Assembly (NCBI GenBank): GCA_964036275.1
Contig: OZ038439.1
Coordinates: forward strand, 6,402,169 to 6,466,168
Length of the DNA stretch: 64,000 bases
Direction of reading: 5' to 3'
Source of the DNA: Litoditis marina
Taxonomy: Eukaryota > Nematoda > Chromadorea > Rhabditida > Rhabditidae
Shown here: in pieces, positions 11,654-23,270 of the stretch
Layout: each line of letters begins with the position of its first letter
Numbering within the stretch: the first letter of the stretch is position 1
The notes under the pieces: generated by a model
Seen by the model: only the letters and a program-made list of their open reading frames with translations
Told to the model about the DNA's origin: nothing
Databases searched by the model: none
Program-made: the position numbers and the translations under genes

Positions 11654-12193
11654 TAAGTCAATCAAATCTCCATGTAAACCTGCACAAGTGACCTCTTCCT
11701 CCGAAGCTGCACCAACCAATTCCTCCAATGTTGCCTCGACCGAGACTGTTTCTTCTTCTGCCGATGTCAATGGATCCACTCTTGTGTCCTTCATTGCTCT
11801 CTTTCTGTCTCGCATCGTATAATTCCAATAAGACCGTCTGGGAATGAATGTGTTTGAGTTCAAGTGTGATTTCGCGAAACTATCCACACTTTCGTCTAGC
11901 AACACAACTTGAATAAGAACAATCACTTGTGTTATTCATTTGTTTTTGTTGTAGCACAGCAATCGAGCGACTAGAGGTAACTCGTAACTGGGAAAAACAG
12001 AGAAACTCAGTCGAAAACTCGCTTGTTGTCACCAGAATCAGATAGAGCAAACAATGCATGTTGTTTGAAACACTTATGACTTATCTCATTTACTACAGAG
12101 CACAATACAACCAATTCATCTGAATAGTTCCGATCGATTGGCAAATATCACCATAGTTCGAGAAAGTGCAAGTTTTAACTTTTTTTTATTCAG

Positions 12194-12514
12194 GTATCAA
12201 ACGAACTAAGTACACAACTGCATGTTACAACATGCTGCGTAAACGGGAAATTTTGAGCAAGCATGACCCAAATCAGATGATTCAATGCAAGTTTTTTTCG
12301 TTTGAAAAACGTTATACATTTGTTCAATCTTTATTGTATGTCTTCATTTTCTCAAATCACTGGTAGGGCTCCATCTTCAGAATCTCGGAGTGAGGAACAA
12401 AACATATCAGATCATTTCGATTGTTGTCAGCTGAGCGAAAAGGAGTTCCGTCCGACTGAAAAATCAATAGTTGACTGAAAAACCAATAAGTAGAATGTTC
12501 CTCTGTTCTTTCTC
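12194..12514 (+). repeat. 321-bp direct repeat, left (LINE target duplication)
   Basis: It runs from GTATCAAACGAACTAAGTAC to CTCTGTTCTTTCTC. By eye it is identical to 15209-15529 and has the same length. The two copies bracket the LINE exactly. Confidence 0.9.
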
Positions 12515-15200
12515 GATCGATGTCGTTCACCTCTCCCCACGAGTTGCTAAGCTCCGGCTCAAGGCAAGGGGTACCTCCATCTCGATAATCCAAGTCTACG
12601 CCCCCACCGCTGACTCGGATCAAGAGGATCATGAACTCTTCTATGATGATGTCCAGACGGCCTTACGAGGTGACACCAGTCTTTATCGTGTTTTGATGGG
12701 TGACTTCAACGCCACTATTGGATCCAGACTCGACGCCTCTGAAGTCTATATCGGCCACCACTCCTGCGACACCCGAAACCCGAGCGGTGAACAGCTGGCC
12801 TCATTTCTCGACGTCAATCGACTGTTCCATGTCAACTCCCAATTCTACAAAAGGGATGACCACCGCTGGACCCATAGATCCCCAGATGGAAACCACAAGA
12901 GAGAGATCGACCATATCATGACCAACGTCAAGGGTTCCTTCACCAACCTCGAAACCCTCCGTGAACTCAGAGACGTCAGCGACCACAGACCTATCAGAGG
13001 AACACTCGTCATAAGCAACAGTCTGATCCGTAGAGCCAAGGTTCCCAAACCTCCTCGTAGGACGTTCATCACCAACGCCGATTCCTTGGCCGCCGACCCA
13101 CGTCTGTCGGACCTTATCCCCGCTTACATCGGCGATTTTTCCTCCGAATACTCCGAGTTCACCACAAAACTCCAGGCCATACTCGCCGACCACAGACGCC
13201 CGGCAGCAACCCACGCGACCACTCGAATCGGCACCAATACAAAGGAGCTCCTTAACCAAAGACGGCAGATGAAATCGGACCCTACTCGCGATCCAGTCCT
13301 CTTCGCAGCCCTGTCCAAGAAATGCAGGAGAGGCATCAAGGCAGATCACGAGGATTACACCACGTCCAGACTACTCGCAGCGGCGGAACGTCGCCAAAGC
13401 CTCAAAACAACCACCCGGAAACTGCAACAACACCACCTGCTGATCCCCTGTATCAAAGATGCCTCTGGAACTAGACTCACCGCTCGACACCAGATCGAGG
13501 CCGAGTTTACCCGTTTCTACACGTCTTTGTACAAATCCTCACATCCAACGGCGTTCTTCCAACTGAGACCGACCACTCCTCTCGTTCAGGTTCCCTTTAT
13601 CCTACCGAGCGAAGTCAGATCTGCCATCCACTCATCGCCCTCTGGGAAGTCGCCCGGTCTTGACAAGATCTCGATAGACGAACTAAAAGGAGCCGGCCAC
13701 GAACTTCATGTAGCATTAGCTGAACGGTTCTCGGCCTATCTCTCCTCCGGATCGATACCTTCCGACTGGAAATCCTCCGCGATGACCATAATCTACAAAA
13801 AGGGCGACAAAGAGTCGATTGGGAACTACAGGCCTATCACCAACCTCCCAACTCTCTACAAGATATTCTCGAAGGTCCTTCTCGGACGCATTCGTAGGAC
13901 CCTGGACTCCAACCAGCCCCTCGAGCAAGCCGGCTTTCGCCCAGGCTTCAACACCTCCGACAACATCCAGACCACGACTAGAGTAATCGAAGCCGCCAGA
14001 GAGCACAAGATGCCACTTGTACTCACCTTCGTCGATTATCAAAAGGCATTCGACACGGTAGAGGTACCATCCATCCTCGAGGCCCTAGAGTCGCAGGGAA
14101 TCCACCCTCAATATCTGAAGATAATCTCGGAATGCCTAACCAACACTTCAACAACAATACGCCTGTTCGACCGGAAACTCGTTATTCCCATCGAACGTGG
14201 AGCTCGCCAAGGAGACCCCATGTCCCCATCACTATTCAATGCCGTCCTCGAACACGCAATGCGACCATTGAACTGGACTAGAGATGATACAACCACACCG
14301 CCAACCATAGGTCGTGGCATAGACATCGACGGTAGACAACTCCACCATCTACGCTTCGCAGATGACTTGGTCATCTTCAGCAACTCCCTCGAGGAAGCCC
14401 AAGAGTCACTGAATGAACTGAACACACGAGGCCGAGAAGTGGGACTTGAAATGAACCTATCGAAGACCAAGTACATGACAGCCAACATCGAAACCAGACC
14501 CAATCACCACATCAAGATCGGGACAACGACAATCCAAGAAGTCGACCACTACATATACCTCGGCAGATCCCTGAACATGCAAAACGAGATGCACCATGAA
14601 CTGCACAGGAGGCGGAGCGCAGGCTGGGCCACCATCTCGAACATCATGCCGGTCATATCGTCATCCACTGACCGCAATCTGAAGACCAACCTTTTCAACA
14701 CCCACGTTCTCCCCGCCATAACATACGCTTCCGAAACATGGACGCTAACTGCCGCCTCAGAACGCCACCTCAAGGTCACCCAAGCCGCTCTTGAAAGAAA
14801 ACTGGTCGGGATTTCACTCCGCGAGCAACGTGATCGCCTCCTCCACAATTCCGATATCCGCGTCTTATCCGGAGCAAAGGACGCAGTCACATATGCCGAC
14901 CACGCCAAGCACAGATGGGCAGGCCACGTCATGAGACGCACGGACAACCGATGGTGTAGAGCAACAATGGAATGGTACCCAAGAACTCACCCCCGCCCCC
15001 GCGGTCGCCCTCCTATCCGTTGGTCTGACTCCTTGGCCCACAGAAACAACAAACACACCTTAATTTTCAACAGAATTTCCAGAACAGTCACAAAGAAATT
15101 CACATATTGGTCAACGATCGCCCAAGACAGAGAGACATGGAAGAAGAGTTGGGTCCCGCAGAAGAGCAATCGCCCTCTGAGGAACGGGACAACTAAGTAA
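12515..15200 (+). CDS. LINE ORF: endonuclease fragment plus reverse transcriptase
   Basis: This is the part of the 909-codon open frame that belongs to the element. An APE-type endonuclease would nick the target, and the reverse transcriptase would copy RNA at the nick. Here the endonuclease lacks its first catalytic motifs, while the RT core (approximately residues 375-690 of the open frame) looks complete, including the YQKAFD and FADD aspartates. GC content and codon use are clearly higher in GC than in the surrounding AT-rich DNA, as expected for a foreign mobile unit. There are no internal stops. Confidence 0.85.
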
Positions 15201-15208
15201 CTAAGTAA
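12515..15208 (+). mobile_element. RTE-type non-LTR retrotransposon, 5'-truncated
   Basis: A single open frame (nominally 12471-15200) encodes a partial AP-endonuclease with VYAPTADSD, LMGDFNAT and SDHRPIRGT. A reverse transcriptase follows with GNYRPITNLPTLYK, FVDYQKAFDTV, ARQGDPMSPSLF and the catalytic FADD near residues 629-632. The C-terminal motif HRWAGHVMRR is common in this type of element. The endonuclease N-terminus is missing, so the copy is 5'-truncated and dead as an autonomous element, although its frame is intact. The first ATG and about 14 codons lie in the left host repeat. The 3' end is short and ends in AACTAAGT units. The identical flanks indicate recent insertion. Confidence 0.9.
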
Positions 15209-15529
15209 GTATCAAACGAACTAAGTACACAACTGCATGTTACAACATGCTGCGTAAACGGGAAATTTTGAGCAAGCATGACCCAAATCAGATGATTCAA
15301 TGCAAGTTTTTTTCGTTTGAAAAACGTTATACATTTGTTCAATCTTTATTGTATGTCTTCATTTTCTCAAATCACTGGTAGGGCTCCATCTTCAGAATCT
15401 CGGAGTGAGGAACAAAACATATCAGATCATTTCGATTGTTGTCAGCTGAGCGAAAAGGAGTTCCGTCCGACTGAAAAATCAATAGTTGACTGAAAAACCA
15501 ATAAGTAGAATGTTCCTCTGTTCTTTCTC
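15209..15529 (+). repeat. 321-bp direct repeat, right (LINE target duplication)
   Basis: Second copy of the sequence at 12194-12514. It starts immediately after the LINE tail and ends in CTGTTCTTTCTC before unrelated sequence (TGTCATAGGG). Confidence 0.9.
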
Positions 15530-16010
15530 TGTCATAGGGCCACTGAACCGTTGTGAACCGTCTTATTTGAAGGAGGTCAGCTTTGATATGCGGTCATCGC
15601 ATCTGCGTATCTTCGATCTACAGACTCTCTGGTCAGCTGGCTAGTGATTAACAACCGTGTTATCAGAACATTTTCGTCGATTTTCGCGACCGGCAAACTT
15701 AAAAAGTGAGAGACAATGGAGGTCGATGAGATCGCAGACGGATGAGGACAGTCTGCGACTCTCTGACCATTAAACTATCTCAACGAGGCCAAATGTAGGA
15801 AACTTCTCGGGAGAAGGTTGCACAGCCAAGTTCCTATTCATACGTGGGGAAATCAAACTACACTCACGATGACATAAAAAACGGCGCGGCACTTCTCCAA
15901 GGTTCTCCGCATTCAGTTTCTCAAAATTGCCTCGGTTCTCTTCACTAGCACGAGATTTCCGGCACCGATGAGACATAACGGCAAAACCTCTTTCTGGAAA
16001 TATCACGTGA

Positions 16011-16144
16011 AGTATTCTGCAAAATTAGAGCAACACCAATTTTGCCAGATGGTTCACAACGCCCGCATGTCATCGCCAATTTCTATTATGCGGGCTTCTG
16101 AACCATTGTGCAAAATCGGTATTGTTCTATTTTTGCAGAATACT
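16011..16144. mobile_element. 134-bp palindromic MITE
   Basis: AGTATTCTGCAAAA at the left and TTTTGCAGAATACT at the right are perfect inverted ends. The arms continue through AGAGCAACACCAATTTTGC / CAAAATCGGTATTGTTCT and CCCGCAT / ATGCGGG, so nearly the whole segment folds into one hairpin. Confidence 0.8.
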
Positions 16145-17500
16145 GCTACAGTATCACAACAATTCATATCGTTCACTTTTTGCTGATATACAGGTGGAAC
16201 GGAACACAACTTACACATTTGTTGGTTCCCCACTTTTTGTAATGTTTCAATAGTTTCTAGCCTATCTCACCCTAACAGTGCCGGCCGCCCACATAGTTAG
16301 GCCCCAGGCGGGTTCCGCGGTACGCTTCGGCCACGAAAACAACCTCTCCTGTCAGCATCTGAGATTGAAAATGTGTTGGTAAAGATATGATTGGCCCTTT
16401 CTCTCTCATTCCCTCTCTCCCTTCTTTTCTGACTGTCTGTTTCTCTATTTCTCTCCCCATCTACCTCTCTTCTCCCTCGAATTTCGTGCCTCCAATATGA
16501 GCGAAGAAGGTATTCATAAGCAATGCCCCCCACTTACCTCGATTTTCCTACATGTATAGGCACTTAGGCAACCAGTAGGGATAGAAACGACTGGGCAGGT
16601 TTCGAAATGTCGAAATAAGGATTCTTCGACGAGTAACTGTAGCTTTGCCGTAATTGGCCGAAATATCTTGTCGAGCTCGGGCTTTTCCTCAAATATCTTC
16701 TCTTCACATTACTCGAACATGCGTTCTCAAAAAGGACTGAGTTAAAGGTATAATACGGCTTAAATTTCGCTATTTCTTGAATAATGCCAATGTATTTGTT
16801 CTCAGATCATGTTTCAAGTAAGAATAATGAAAAATGAGCGAGCATGGTGATTTTTCCGCAAATCGCCGTCGTTTTTCACGATTGCGCACGCTGATTGAGG
16901 CGGGCGGGGTAGCGCGCAATATTTGCAATCGTGCGGCAAAGCTCCGCCCACTTGTGACTGGCGGCCAAATCAGATTTTTTTCAAAATTATTTGTATTTAT
17001 GCTCCTCAAAGTTGTGTTTTAATTTGGTTTTGTGATTCGGTGTATTATAGTTATTAGATATTGTTGTTTTATGAGTGTTACGTCCAGCATATTCAGTGGT
17101 ATTTCTTCAACAATTTTGTTTCTCATGAAAATACACATCAAAAGCTGATTTATTAATAGTTTTGACCCGTTGTTCATTATTTTACTTTATTGTCGAGTTA
17201 ACTCGTTGATCTCTCTGCTTTGTTTTCATTTTCGTTTTGCTGTTTTCTAACTCTACTTTTTACAGCATTCATGTCTGCCAGTTTGTTCAAAGTGGAGAGT
17301 TAGAGAAGACAACAATTGGAGTTTCGCAGAAGTCGACAGTCACGCGCGTTCTCTTCTCGCATTGGAACGCGCACAAATGCATTGTACTGCGTTTGGTTTG
17401 GAGGTGAGTTGTTGATCTTCCGCTTCTCTAACTGTTTTTGTGTACCACACATGCTTCAATATTACTAAAAACTGAATTTTTACTGACACAGTTTGAACAA
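16145..17500. other. Stretch without a supported gene
   Basis: I see pyrimidine-rich tracts (16390-16480, CTCTCTC) and a GC-rich block at 16850-16970 with GCGCGCAATATTTGCAATCGTG. No exon with both good splice signals and a family match is visible. Confidence 0.4.
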
Positions 17501-17502
17501 TT

Positions 17503-17688
17503 ATGACTCGTAACTCGTGGATTATATTCAAAAACCAATATGGCGCTACTATTCTAGAAAAATTAACTCGTTTTTCGATTGAAATACGTGATTCGAGAGG
17601 TGAAAATCTGAAAATATGTGACGTGAACTTCATAAATGAACTTTCAGGGATAAGTCGTGAAGAAGAAATGCCGAAACGACAACTATGA
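17503..17688 (+). CDS. Possible small gene, unrecognised (61 aa)
   Basis: An ATG codon opens a 61-codon frame that is charged and mixed in composition. An acceptor-like CTGACACAG lies 15 bases upstream of the ATG (a possible trans-splice site), and an AATAAA lies at 17723-17728, about 35 bases after the stop. Those three signals in order are the only support. No family or domain is recognised, and a chance ORF is a serious alternative. Confidence 0.25.
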   Translation: MTRNSWIIFKNQYGATILEKLTRFSIEIRDSRGENLKICDVNFINELSGISREEEMPKRQL

Positions 17689-18922
17689 CTCCATTTCATC
17701 GTGTATAAAGATCAGCTGTTTCAATAAAGTTGTTTAATAACCTGCTTAATATATTTGAACAAAATTTCCCCAAAACTATGGAAGAAATAGAATTATGGAA
17801 TGCACAATTTTCGTGTTTTCTACCTTTGCACATCACAAACATGTTCGTTATAATTTGTAATAGCAGAAATAACTGTTATTTTTCTCATTTTTCCGTTTAA
17901 AATATGTGTGGAATCAGCTCCTATTTTCAAGCGGCAAGCGGTCGGTGAGAGAGTGTGGGGGAGTGAGAGAGGCCAGACGGCAGGCGCGCGAGATTCAAAC
18001 AGGGGTTATGGGACATATTTCATACGGTAGTTTTTGTAGATTTAACTATATTTTTCCAAGATTTTTTGTTCCCTATCTCTTCACTACCCTAATCCGCATC
18101 TTTTTTGAAAGTTTAGTTTGGGTAGGTGCATTGTGTACATCTCCTGGTTTAAACCTGATTATTCCTTTAATGTAGTATACAATTATTATTCATAATGGTC
18201 AACTGTTGAATCTGACACGAATACTCGATCTTAGAACGATTGGCGCCGAATTTTTGATATTAGCATGAAAAAGTAGTACTGGAAGCGTCCACTTTTCACT
18301 CGACACTCTCAAAGTTTTGTATTGCAGGCAAGTAACTAAACTTGGAAGTATTAAGTTGTTCTTACCTCATCAGCGGTGAAAAAGCTCCACGGATACCGAA
18401 AGCCGTTGTGTACAAATACTCGCATCCACTCGCGACAGGTTTCAGATTAATTCCCTGAAACAAGGTTGGAGTATATTTCTGGTCTCATGTAGAAATATTC
18501 TGGTTTCCCGCGCTCTGTCGACGTCTCTTTGAATTACAATGTCTTTCCAGCTTCCCGGTACACAGCAAATTGTTGTGTTGTTTAGGAGACGCACGTTTGA
18601 GCAAGAACCAAGTGGGTACGTAACCAACTGTCATGGAAATAGCATTACTTAGTTGATCAGGTGATGATCTATTGTACTCTGCTGAAAAGTGGTTAGCTGA
18701 TAACTGGGTGGAAAAACGAAATAGACGCGCTGAACTTATTTATACTGCGCATGAGATGATGTTACGCGCACAGTTAATGAGATACCACCTATAACGTTTG
18801 CGTAGTCGTTTGACTAGTGTGACGAATCTCGCAGGTATCAAGGGTTCACCCAACATATTGTACGTTTGGAAGAGTTTGCTACGTGGTTTGACATTGCCAG
18901 CTAACCACATTCATCAGATAGC

Positions 18923-19096
18923 TATAGTCGTCGCCAAAGGAAAGTTTTGCTGTGTACGGACACATTCCTCCGATTCCAAAGCTTGTTAATCATCGGTTCT
19001 TGTAGCGCAGTGGTTACCGCCTGGCCTACTAGTCTTTGCTCGCAGGTTCGATAACGGCGGGAGACAACAATTTATAAATTTGGCACGCCTTATATA
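18923..19096 (+). mobile_element. tRNA-derived SINE, copy 3 (internal deletion)
   Basis: It keeps TATAGTCGTCGCCAAAGGAAAG, the A-box TAGCGCAGTGGTTACCGCC, the B-box GCAGGTTCGATAA and the tail AATTTATAAATTTGGCAC. It lacks about 25 bases of the 5' segment present in the other copies (between GGAAAG and GCTGTGTAC). Confidence 0.75.
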
Positions 19097-19267
19097 GCGT
19101 CTGCACATCAGATGCGGTAGCGATTGTGAGATAACCTATGAACAATTACTCAACAACTTTCCATAAAATTTACTGCGTTGATTTAGAAGCTTGTAAGTAG
19201 TTCAATAAGTTCCTGAGGTTCTAATGATACAGATCAATCAGGTAAACTTCTGGGGCCGTATGCAGGA

Positions 19268-19370
19268 AACATTCCGGGCCGGGTGTGGATGTTATCTCGA
19301 CTTCAAGGTGTCAGGAGATAGCCGAATCGAGTTTGGGATAACATCCCAATCCGGCCCGGGCCGGTTCATG
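19268..19370. mobile_element. Small CCCGGG-palindromic MITE, copy 2
   Basis: Partner of the copy at 3216-3322. It shares AACATTCCGGGCCGGGT, AGCCGAATCGAG and AACATCCCAATCCGGCCCGGG. Confidence 0.65.
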
Positions 19371-19610
19371 CAAACGGTCTGTGGTTTCGGAATATTCTGG
19401 AGAAAAACCGACTGACCCGGCAGATAAGTTCGGTCTCCAGAAATTGTTTGAACAGCGGAATGATCATTGGAACATAAGAAGTGTTCGAGTGAACCACCCG
19501 AACCTTGTTCTCGGGGCATTCTGCCCCCACATCTTCTGGCTCTGGTAAATCAAAGAAACTGTTCGCATTACTTGGGCTTTCGCCTTTCATGTTTTTTTTT
19601 GAATTTTCAC

Positions 19611-19700
19611 CCTCGCGGTGGGGGGGGGGGGGGGGTGAACTACGATTCCCCAAAAGCAATACAAAATCAGAAAGGTGGCCGGAAAGGCGATGTTCCCACT
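19611..19700. repeat. G/C-tract repeat, copy 3
   Basis: A run of about 15 G is followed by TGAACTACGATTCCCCAAAAGCAATACAAAATCAGAAAGGTGG. This is closely related to 42425-42510 and is the inverse of 29530-29590. Confidence 0.65.
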
Positions 19701-22559
19701 GTTGAACTATAACTTGAAGAAACTTCTTATAATTACGAAAGCAATAGAAAACTGACTGATCGTAACTGTTGGTCCAGTGAAAACACTTGCAACTGAGCGT
19801 ACTTTGGTCCACAGGAGGCTTCGTGAGAGGAGCTGGAAGATGTTGAAACATTGAATCGTTGAATAAATTTTATTTGTTAAGGCATGAAATACAGATCGTT
19901 CAGAACTTGAATCAGAACGGTTCTCCGCTTCAAATGCCTCATTATTAACGTCATCAAATTCAACCCACAGAAGTGTTGAAACATAAAATCCGGTGCATTC
20001 TCTTTTGATCGTATGTATCTTCAGTGAATACAGTAAGTCTGTTTTTTTGTGATGATTTGTAGAAGGAAAGCGAAGAGAAATCCGAAAATTGGTTAATGAA
20101 CCAATCAACCCACCATGGTTCCCAAGTAAAACCTTAATGAGGATAGAAAATAAAACGGAAGATGAATTTCTAGAAAGAAGAGTGGCCGGTCCGTTTTCCG
20201 GAAATGGGCTGTTTTCTCTAAATTGGCCGTTTTTCCAAACCTGACAGTTTTCTCGAAATTTACGTTAGCTATACTTTTTCCCCCACACTATTCTCAAGCT
20301 CCTTTCTTGAGAAAGACTTTGTGTGATTTGCACAATCTCTCTTGTCTGTTGCAAGTCACTGCTTTAGTGGTAGGTATTTGATGTTGCTCTTGATAGAATC
20401 ATAATGTTTGTTTGACTTAATGCTAGGAAACATCTAACTCAATCCATATATCGAAAGCGCTCTCAACTACAAACACATCGCAATACATATCCAACTTATA
20501 GTTCTTGTCCGCTTTTTTGCTTTATACGCTTGAGTTTCCAGACTCTGAAAACTGGATAAAAAAGTTCCAAGAAAACGTCGAAAAAAGTCTGCACTCTTCG
20601 TTTCAACGTGTGAGTTTCCCGAAGCTTTTCATTCTATCTCAACACAAGCAGCTAGGCGATCCTCATGAGTGGTTGGTTCATTTCAGATTTGGCATCCTTT
20701 TCAATATCGTTTTTGGAAGAATAGTCGAAGCGTACCATTGTGAGCCCATAACTATTGGATGTTTTGATTTCACCGTTGGGCTTCTCAATTATGGCTTTCT
20801 CCAATTTAGGTTGACGTCAGATTTTCCCTTTGAACATAACTTAACATATCTCCTTTCTAGAAGAAAAGAGAAATGGTTTCTGCGATTCTTCTCCTTCAAC
20901 AATGTTCTGTTGAACGAATATTCCTCAACATCAAGAAATAAATTGTATTCGTTTGTGACAAAGTTCGACTAAGAATGAGATTGTTGCATAGTCAGAGTTC
21001 AACTAGATTCCATTAAATTGTTATTCTGATCGATTTCTCTATTTTCACCTAATTGTTTGTTCCAGAGGGTCCTGTCCAACTGAAACGAGGGAAAATAATC
21101 GGAGGTCGATGGAAAGTTCTCAAGAAACTTGGCGAGGGAGGATGCGGGGCCGTCTACAAAGTGGAGAATATCAAGTCTGACAAGCAACCCCCGGAAGTGG
21201 TGTGAAATTGACAAATACAGGATGTGATCAAGTCTTAGTTGTACTTTGATCTCAGGTACAATTTACAACTTTTGACCTACACACCAGGATGAAGCTAAAA
21301 ACACAGTGGGTTTTGGCCAGCTTTGGCTTACAATGAGTGAGCACATTCTTGTAGATTTTATTTCTGTGTTCTTTGTAGGAAGTTTGCTTATTTTGATCTT
21401 CTCCAATTTCGGTTAATTTAGGCCGCGCTGAAAGTGGAATCGAACTTTGTCTCTGGTGGAAGTGTCTTGAAGCTGGAAGTACAGGTGAAATTCGGCAGAA
21501 AACACTATAAAAAAAACCGGAAAATAAAATTTAGAAGAAAGTTTTTTTCCGTAAACTTGCCTGAAATTCTGCCAACACGTTCGCTTTTCACGATTTCGTG
21601 TCATCCCCAGCTGCTACCTGGATTTTCTGAACGAAACGGGCAAATATGAATGTTTCGTGGACGGAATGTGTATGGTTTGTGAGAAAACAAGAACAAAGCA
21701 GCAAAACAACATTCTTAGCAGGAAAATCCAACCACACTGACTGAATAATGTTCGTAAACGTGTTATACTTTGATATATTCAGAAAGATATAAAGTATATT
21801 TTAGTATATTTGTGTAAAAGTGTTGTTTTCCAGATTCTGTCCCGCCTGGCCAACCATTCCCATGTGGCCCGTCTTCTTCAGTCCGGGAAGAGAAAGGAGT
21901 ACTGTTATATAAGCCGCGTCCAACTAAAAAGTTTTGAAATTTTGCTGTTTTGTGCAGATTCCTGTTAACGATGACGAAGTTGGCCACAATCGATTTATTT
22001 GGTCAAAAATCACCACACGAACATACTTCCGAATACTACGCCTGGTTTGACAATGGTCAGAAAGTGATCTTATAATGACAATGGTCAAGGAATGATGACG
22101 GTGGTCAATACAAAAAATCATAGAGTGGCTTTATACCGAAAATGACAATGGTCAACATTGAGTTGACTATGGTCAACCAGTGGCCGAAACCCGATGACCA
22201 CGGTCAAAATTGGTCAGTAGGCGGTGAAAATGACGAATCGTGATACACTCTGCATAAACACAAATATTAAATAACTAATCTATTAGAAAGATAATTATAT
22301 GTCAACAACAAATTATAAAAAAAGCAAACAAGCGACTGTCAACGACATAAATCAGAAAAAATATATAAATCGCAGAATACAAAATCTAAGTGAATGGCGT
22401 TGAAAGCAGCACTTTTTGGTTCGTCCACAAAATACTTTTCATTCTCGAAGAGCTGGGCAGTTTGAGCCTGAAATCGAGGAAACCGTCAAATCAGAGGAAC
22501 TAACGTCTAACGTGCTAATTCATTGTATGAAACCGGGTTTTTCGCCATTTATCGTGGTA

Positions 22560-22985
22560 TATCGCCTATTGGCGCCAAATGAGAGCAACTCTAGCGAAGT
22601 AGGGTAACGACCAGATTCGTTCACAGAGGTTAGAACTATACATTTAGTTGACAAACGGATTGAGTAACCACATTTTTTTGACATTTGGCGACAGAAAGCT
22701 TGTTCATCCGCCAATTGGCGCAAAAATTGAAAATATTGTTTCTGAAAAAAATCGTCGGAAACTGTGCTAGTTGGTCAAAACCGTTCGTTCTTGTTCTTTT
22801 TCACCGATTGGAGTAACATGTATGATTATTGGCGCCAAACGCTGGCGCCAAATAAGTGAAGGCGTTGTACCGTAATGACTCAGGTTTTTCACAGAGCTCA
22901 GATTTTTGGGAAATAGGTGATAAAGTACGGTTTTGTGATTTTTAGTTTCGCCAAATTTTAGAGGTCAATTGGCGCCAAAAAAAAT
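22560..22985. repeat. TTGGCGCCAA palindrome cluster
   Basis: The palindrome TTGGCGCCAA or close variants (ATTGGCGCCAAAT, CAATTGGCGCAAAA, CTGGCGCCAAATAAG, CAATTGGCGCCAAAA) recurs about five times in 430 bp inside the large element. A related GGCGCCAATTAG/GCTAATTGGCAG block is at 48190-48235. Confidence 0.6.
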
Positions 22986-23004
22986 TTGAAAAATCTGAAT
23001 CAGT

Positions 23005-23270
23005 TTTCTGTTCGGTTTCACCGTTTTCAGCAAACAGTGAACATTACGAGGTAGGGAGTGTGCAACAAAGACAGAACAATACATAGGTTTGCACAACGGT
23101 TAACAAAAAACTTTTATTACACAAATCTTGATTTTAGCGTGAGTGTATGAGTGGTTTACGTACGTGCGTTGTGAACCGTTGTGAAAACCTATGTATTATT
23201 CTATTTTCGTTGCACACTCCCTATCTCGTATTGTTCACTTTTTGCTAAAAACGGTGAAACCGAACAGAAC
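23005..23270. mobile_element. Fold-back element nested in the large transposon
   Basis: Left arm TTCTGTTCGGTTTCACCGTTTTCAGCAAA... and right arm ...TTTGCTAAAAACGGTGAAACCGAACAGAA are inverted copies. Both also contain the inverted pairs GGTAGGGAGTGTGCAAC and GTTGCACACTCCCTATC, so the 266 bp folds over almost all its length. Confidence 0.75.

Larger units (their letters stand above)
8713..11822 (+). pseudogene. Small secreted, probably GPI-anchored protein; last exon split by a MITE
   Basis: Three exons join in frame: about 8713-8953, 10503-10566, and 10835-10873 continuing at 11656-11822 after a transposon. The first encodes a signal-peptide-like stretch (STAVIVAVLLNCVRAKAG), then CWDWSTRF, CHFHTWKW and other Cys-containing segments. 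The last carries a Ser/Thr-rich stretch and ends in the hydrophobic tail STLVSFIALFLSRIV, typical of a GPI signal. About 164 residues are visible, with six Cys in the mature part. The initiator ATG was not found and probably lies in a further upstream exon. The donor at 10566 (CATG|GTTCGT) is weak but is the only one that keeps frame. With the 780-bp MITE in place, translation would stop about seven codons into the element and lose the anchor. Family not recognised. Confidence 0.55.

Noticed and set aside
12801..15169. Several 60-180-codon minus-strand frames across the LINE
   Set aside because: They are antisense shadows of the GC-rich EN-RT reading frame.
15715..15790. tRNA-like segment on the minus strand (GATAGTTTAATGGTCAGAGAGTCGCAGAC)
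   Set aside because: It has an A-box-like stretch but no B-box and no cloverleaf.
20505..20972. 155-codon open frame upstream of the kinase gene
   Set aside because: It opens right after a TAG with TTG, contains no Met, is Phe/Leu-rich, has no recognisable domain and does not supply the kinase N-terminus in phase.
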